A DNA stretch of 64,000 nucleotides from Photorhabdus caribbeanensis. GTDB taxonomy: Bacteria > Pseudomonadota > Gammaproteobacteria > Enterobacterales > Enterobacteriaceae. The stretch's first letter is position 1, and every line of letters begins with the position of its first letter. Of this stretch, positions 59,998 to 64,000 are shown piece by piece. Both the position numbers and the translations under genes were made by a program. The notes below the pieces were generated by a model, which saw only the letters and a program-made list of their open reading frames with translations, searched no databases and was not told the DNA's origin. The stretch spans positions 1 through 64,000 of the forward strand of contig NZ_RCWB01000008.1 in the NCBI RefSeq assembly GCF_018448885.1. The letters are read 5' to 3'.

Positions 59998-62900
59998 GAA
60001 ATGCCGCGCGAATTGTCAATGAAGCTTTAGAGCAGGGAATTACTCTGTTCGTTACTGATAACCGTTTACAATACGAAACCAGCCACAGCAGTATTTCACC
60101 CGATTTGCTCAGTGAATGGAAATGGCATAAACAGGAGTTGATTGATTTTCTGAACCAGATCGATGCAGAAGAGCAAACTCAAACGCATCATTTTTTACAA
60201 GATATTCAGCGTGATGGCAAAGCAGAACATTATCCGCTTTCATTTGCCCAACAACGACTATGGTTTATTGATCAACTGGATGGAGGCAGTCGTCAGTATA
60301 ACTGTATGGGGGATTTCAGGCTGCGGGAATCCATTAACATAGAGGCATTTGAGGCGGCGGTTAAATCATTACTTGAACGCCATGAAGTCTTGCGTACCTA
60401 TTTTAAAATTATCAATAACGAACCACGGCAATTTATTGCCACGGATTTCGATTTACCGATTACACATCATGATTTATCGGCGTTACCTGAAACTGAGAAA
60501 AACGATCAGGTAAAACAAATTAGTAAGGAAGAAGAAAATCTAATTTTCAACCTTAATTCAGATCTAATGCTGCGCATTAGGTTAATAAAATTGGCAGACA
60601 GTGATTATCTTATTATTTATACGATACATCATATCGCTTTCGATGGTTGGTCGATGGCAATATTTCTCCATGAATTTTTTACGTTATACAAAGCGTATTG
60701 TCAGGATAAAGCAAATCCGCTACCGCCGCTGAAAATTCAATATGCCGATTATGCTCAGTGGCAACAGGGCTGGCTGCAAGGTGATGTGCTGGAAAAACAG
60801 TTGACATACTGGCAGAAGCAGTTAGCCGGAATTTCACTCGTCCACCGTGTGCCGCTGGATAATCCACGTCCGGAAAAACAAAATATTGAAGGACGGTTTC
60901 ATCTACAGCGTATTTCAGCATCTCTTACCCAAGCAATTAGAGCATTATGCGCCGAACATAACGTTACACTATTTATGTTCCTGGAAACGGCTTTTACTGT
61001 ATTGCTGAGCCGCTATAGCAATGAAAAAGATATTCTGGTTGGAACAGCCATTGCAGGCAGACAACATCCTGATATTGAACCTCTGATCGGTTTTTTTGTT
61101 AACTCATTGGTTATTAGAACAGATTTATCCGGTCAGCCGACGTTCAGTGAATTATTAAAACAAAACAGCCGCACCATCCTGGATGCTTATGAACATCAAG
61201 CTTTGCCGTTTGATATGTTAGTGGAAAAGCTCAGCCCGGAACGAAGCTTAAATTATAATCCGGTATTTCAGATCATGTTTGCAGTACAGAATAACCGACG
61301 TGACGCAATACTGGGACAGGATGATGTTATTGAACTCGGGGATAATTTACTTAGAACAACTCGGTTTGATTTGGAAATCCATGTTTTTGAAGAAGAGCAG
61401 ACCGGCGAATTATCTATAGTATGGATTGCAAATACCAGTCTGTTCTATAGCAGTACCATTGAAAGATTTATCGCCAATTACGCAACCTTGCTTTCTGGCA
61501 TTGTTGAGGTAATGACAGATGATTCAGTAAATAAAGAGCCCTCTGTTCATGAACTTCCATTATTGGCAGAGGCTGAAAAGCATACTTTACTGTATGAATT
61601 AAATGGGCCACAGAACCATGACCCACAAGGGCGTTGTTTCCATGAGCTGTTTGAAGAACAGGCAGCGCTGAATCCTGAAAAAACCGCGTTGGTTTTTGGT
61701 GAGGAAACCTTAAGTTATCAGGCGGTTAATGCTCAGGCCAATCAGTTGGCGCATTACCTGATTGAGCAGGGTATCCAGCCAGATACCTTGGTTGCAATTT
61801 GCCTTCCCCGGTCATTGCAAACGGTGATTGCACTGCTGGGCATCCTCAAAGCGGGTGGTGCTTATGTGCCTTTGGATGCCAGTTATCCGCAAGCGCGACT
61901 GCAATACATGCTGGCGCACAGCGGGGCTGAAGTTATCCTGACTGAAACATCGCTGGTTGATAAATTGCCTATCAGCCAGCAACGTGTTATCTGTCTGGAT
62001 GCTGAAACGGTACATTTATATGTACAAAACCTGCCTACTGGCAATATCGTTCATCGTCCAGTGCCCCTGACAGAAAATCATCTGGCCTATGTCATTTATA
62101 CCTCTGGTTCTACCGGCCGGCCAAAAGGCGCGATGCTGGAACACAAGGGTTGGGTGAATTTGGTACAAGCACAAGCCACGTTATTTGGTGCGGATGCTGA
62201 TGTTCGTGGGTTGCAGTTTGCTTCCTGGAGCTTCGACGCCGCAGTGTTGGAAACGGCAATGACCTTGGCCTATGGCGCCACACTGTATTTGATTTCAGAA
62301 ACACAGCGCCGTTCGCCTGAATGGTTGGATGAGATGGTTGAAAAACACCACATTACCCACGCCGTACTCCCACCGGCGCTGTTGCCTCATTTGGATTTCA
62401 ACAAATGGCGCACAGTTTCAACCTTGTTGCTGGCAGGGGAAGCTGTGGCGCCGCATATCGCCGCGCAGTGGTCGCAGGGCAGAAAGCTGTTTAATGTTTA
62501 TGGCCCAACAGAGTGTACTGCGATTGTCACCTCCGCCTTATTAACAGCAAATAAGCGAGTGACGATTGGAAAACCGTTGCCGAATACCGTGATGCGAATC
62601 CTGAATGCCGACGGCAATTTGTTGCCTTTTGGGGCTGTCGGGGAGCTGCATATCGGTGGCATTCAACTGGCACGGGGGTACCGTAATGCACCGGATATCA
62701 CGGAAAAACAGTTTATCCGAGATCCTTTCAGTACCAACCTGGCGGACCGACTTTACTGTACGGGTGATTTAGTACGCTGGACGCCGGAAGGTGAGTTGGA
62801 ATTCATTGGCCGCCGGGATTCGCAGATCAAAATTCGCAGCCATCGCATTGAGTTGGGGGAAATCGAGTCGGTGCTGGCGGGGCAGGAGATTTTAAGTAAT

Positions 62901-64000
62901 GCTGCGGTGATCGTTGATGGACATGACAGTGAAGACAGGAAACTCATTGCTTATGTTTGCCCGAGTGCGAATTGGCTGGCGGAGAAAGCGGCCGCTTTTA
63001 ATGCAGATTACAGCCAAACGCATTTAGCTGATTATCTGCGACTTCCTGCTATTAGAGGAGAACTTGCAGAGCTACTGGAATCCGCCTTGAAAAAACAACT
63101 GCCTGACTATATGGTGCCCAGTCTCTATATCCCATTGGAACGTATTCCACTGAATTTAAACAATAAAGTGGATAAAAAAGCGTTGCCTATTCCAGATGAA
63201 AATGACTTACGTCGTCAGGCTTATATTGCACCGAGAGATGAAATCGAGGAAAAACTCTGTCAGTTATGGCAAGAACATCTAAAAATCAATCAAATTGGTA
63301 TTTATGATAATTTCTTCTCACTCGGTGGTCACTCACTCTTGGGCGTTAAGATAACTGCTGCGATAAGAAATACTTTAACCAATCATTTCAGTATGCATGA
63401 GTTGTTTGCGAATCCAACTATTGCTCAGATTGCCAGTGTGATTCGCCACAGTCATAAGCACGAAATATCCGCACAGCAGACAACACACAATATATCTGAT
63501 CACAATATATTTGATGGAAAAATGCCTATTTCTTATTGTCAGAAAATGTATTGGTATTTTGTTCAAGAAGCGTTGTTGGAGGATTGTTTCCACGTACCCG
63601 TTACTTTGCTGATGGAAGGAGAATTGAATCACAGTGCGTTGGAAAAAAGTTTAAATACCATCTTAGCGCGACATGAAAGTTTACGTTTTAAGTTTTATCA
63701 AGAAAATGGGCAAATTTTCATGCAGCCTGATAATAGTATGAAAATCAATCTTCAAGTTATCGAAGCATTACCAAGAGGAATCGAGAGAGACCAAATTATT
63801 ATTGAAATTAACAAGCTCTGGGAAGAGAAATTAAGAACACCTTTTGATGTTTATAATGGTCCGTTAATCAAGACATTCCTACTGCCTGTTTCGGAAACAA
63901 TCACGGTATTATTGATTGATGTACACCATATTATTTCCGATGGCTGGTCTGTTAATATCATTATGAATGAGTTTAAACAGTTATATACCGCTTATTCTCA
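59994..64000 (+). CDS. NRPS, incomplete at window end: docking-C-A-PCP-C...
   Basis: Runs off the window; at least 1335 residues. It begins in an ATGA overlap with the previous gene. Domains: TubC-type docking, condensation (HHIAFDGWS), adenylation ([18 protein letters not shown]; pocket D-A-L-V-L-A-V-A-I by eye), carrier ([12 protein letters not shown]) and a second condensation domain with HHIISDGWS near the window end. This last C domain opens [13 protein letters not shown] instead of the LSFAQQRLW type and looks clearly different from the other three. The frame is open throughout. What follows, including any thioesterase, cannot be seen. Confidence 0.9.
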   Translation, partial: MRNAARIVNEALEQGITLFVTDNRLQYETSHSSISPDLLSEWKWHKQELIDFLNQIDAEEQTQTHHFLQDIQRDGKAEHYPLSFAQQRLWFIDQLDGGSRQYNCMGDFRLRESINIEAFEAAVKSLLERHEVLRTYFKIINNEPRQFIATDFDLPITHHDLSALPETEKNDQVKQISKEEENLIFNLNSDLMLRIRLIKLADSDYLIIYTIHHIAFDGWSMAIFLHEFFTLYKAYCQDKANPLPPLKIQYADYAQWQQGWLQGDVLEKQLTYWQKQLAGISLVHRVPLDNPRPEKQNIEGRFHLQRISASLTQAIRALCAEHNVTLFMFLETAFTVLLSRYSNEKDILVGTAIAGRQHPDIEPLIGFFVNSLVIRTDLSGQPTFSELLKQNSRTILDAYEHQALPFDMLVEKLSPERSLNYNPVFQIMFAVQNNRRDAILGQDDVIELGDNLLRTTRFDLEIHVFEEEQTGELSIVWIANTSLFYSSTIERFIANYATLLSGIVEVMTDDSVNKEPSVHELPLLAEAEKHTLLYELNGPQNHDPQGRCFHELFEEQAALNPEKTALVFGEETLSYQAVNAQANQLAHYLIEQGIQPDTLVAICLPRSLQTVIALLGILKAGGAYVPLDASYPQARLQYMLAHSGAEVILTETSLVDKLPISQQRVICLDAETVHLYVQNLPTGNIVHRPVPLTENHLAYVIYTSGSTGRPKGAMLEHKGWVNLVQAQATLFGADADVRGLQFASWSFDAAVLETAMTLAYGATLYLISETQRRSPEWLDEMVEKHHITHAVLPPALLPHLDFNKWRTVSTLLLAGEAVAPHIAAQWSQGRKLFNVYGPTECTAIVTSALLTANKRVTIGKPLPNTVMRILNADGNLLPFGAVGELHIGGIQLARGYRNAPDITEKQFIRDPFSTNLADRLYCTGDLVRWTPEGELEFIGRRDSQIKIRSHRIELGEIESVLAGQEILSNAAVIVDGHDSEDRKLIAYVCPSANWLAEKAAAFNADYSQTHLADYLRLPAIRGELAELLESALKKQLPDYMVPSLYIPLERIPLNLNNKVDKKALPIPDENDLRRQAYIAPRDEIEEKLCQLWQEHLKINQIGIYDNFFSLGGHSLLGVKITAAIRNTLTNHFSMHELFANPTIAQIASVIRHSHKHEISAQQTTHNISDHNIFDGKMPISYCQKMYWYFVQEALLEDCFHVPVTLLMEGELNHSALEKSLNTILARHESLRFKFYQENGQIFMQPDNSMKINLQVIEALPRGIERDQIIIEINKLWEEKLRTPFDVYNGPLIKTFLLPVSETITVLLIDVHHIISDGWSVNIIMNEFKQLYTAYS

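Overview
The window looks like a chromosomal segment of a Photorhabdus-type member of the Morganellaceae. The backbone keeps the enterobacterial order speD-speE-yacC-cueO ... hpt ... can-yadG-yadH-panD-panC-panB-folK-pcnB-gluQ-dksA-sfsA ... hrpB-mrcB. Into it are set an eight-gene carbapenem cluster arranged as in the cpmABCDEFGH set known from Photorhabdus, a putative type III effector with its chaperone, a PAAR-domain toxin locus and a nonribosomal peptide synthetase (NRPS) locus. The genus call is inference from this combination; no rRNA or other marker gene is present.

Layout. 1-3.8 kb: a decayed NadS-type antitoxin, a coding remnant coupled to a class I terpene synthase, then a chaperone and class 3 lipase-like putative type III effector. 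3.8-5.0 kb: ampC on the minus strand. 5.4-14.1 kb: an N-acetylgalactosamine/galactosamine operon (agaR, kbaZ, agaS, agaVWEF, kbaY) ending in an exported clan GH-D-like glycosidase, preceded by AgaR-like and CRP-like sites. 14.2-23.1 kb: housekeeping genes (isochorismatase-family hydrolase, speED, yacC, cueO, hpt) mixed with an orphan HicB, a Panacea-type pair, HigA with a nonsense-mutated higB, and TacA-TacT. 23.4-32.8 kb: can, yadGH, panDCB, folK, pcnB, gluQ, dksA, sfsA. 32.8-40.1 kb: an AT-rich island with cpmA-H, bounded by a 69-bp imperfect direct repeat and holding a broken IS5-type transposase with a 127-bp MITE-like insert. 40.1-45.1 kb: hrpB and mrcB. 45.4-51.0 kb: a PAAR/pyocin-type effector followed by an array of immunity paralogues, an orphan colicin-type DNase cassette with its own immunity gene, and short relics of the effector linker. 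51.1-51.5 kb: hipB-like and other coding debris. 51.8-64.0 kb: three NRPS genes linked by 4-base overlaps, the last running off the window.

How it works together. The aga operon should import and catabolise amino sugar released by the exported glycosidase; it lacks the deacetylase AgaA. cpmA-E should make the carbapenem and cpmF/G are in the position of the self-resistance genes. The PAAR region reads as a history of toxin-tip replacement in which displaced toxins were mostly deleted and their immunity genes kept. The NRPS genes carry matching docking elements, three near-identical A-domain pockets by eye, and one embedded N-methyltransferase.

Limits: all similarity calls are from recognition of motifs and family knowledge, with no searches run. 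No tRNA, rRNA or CRISPR array was seen. Bases 1-170 show nothing I can name.
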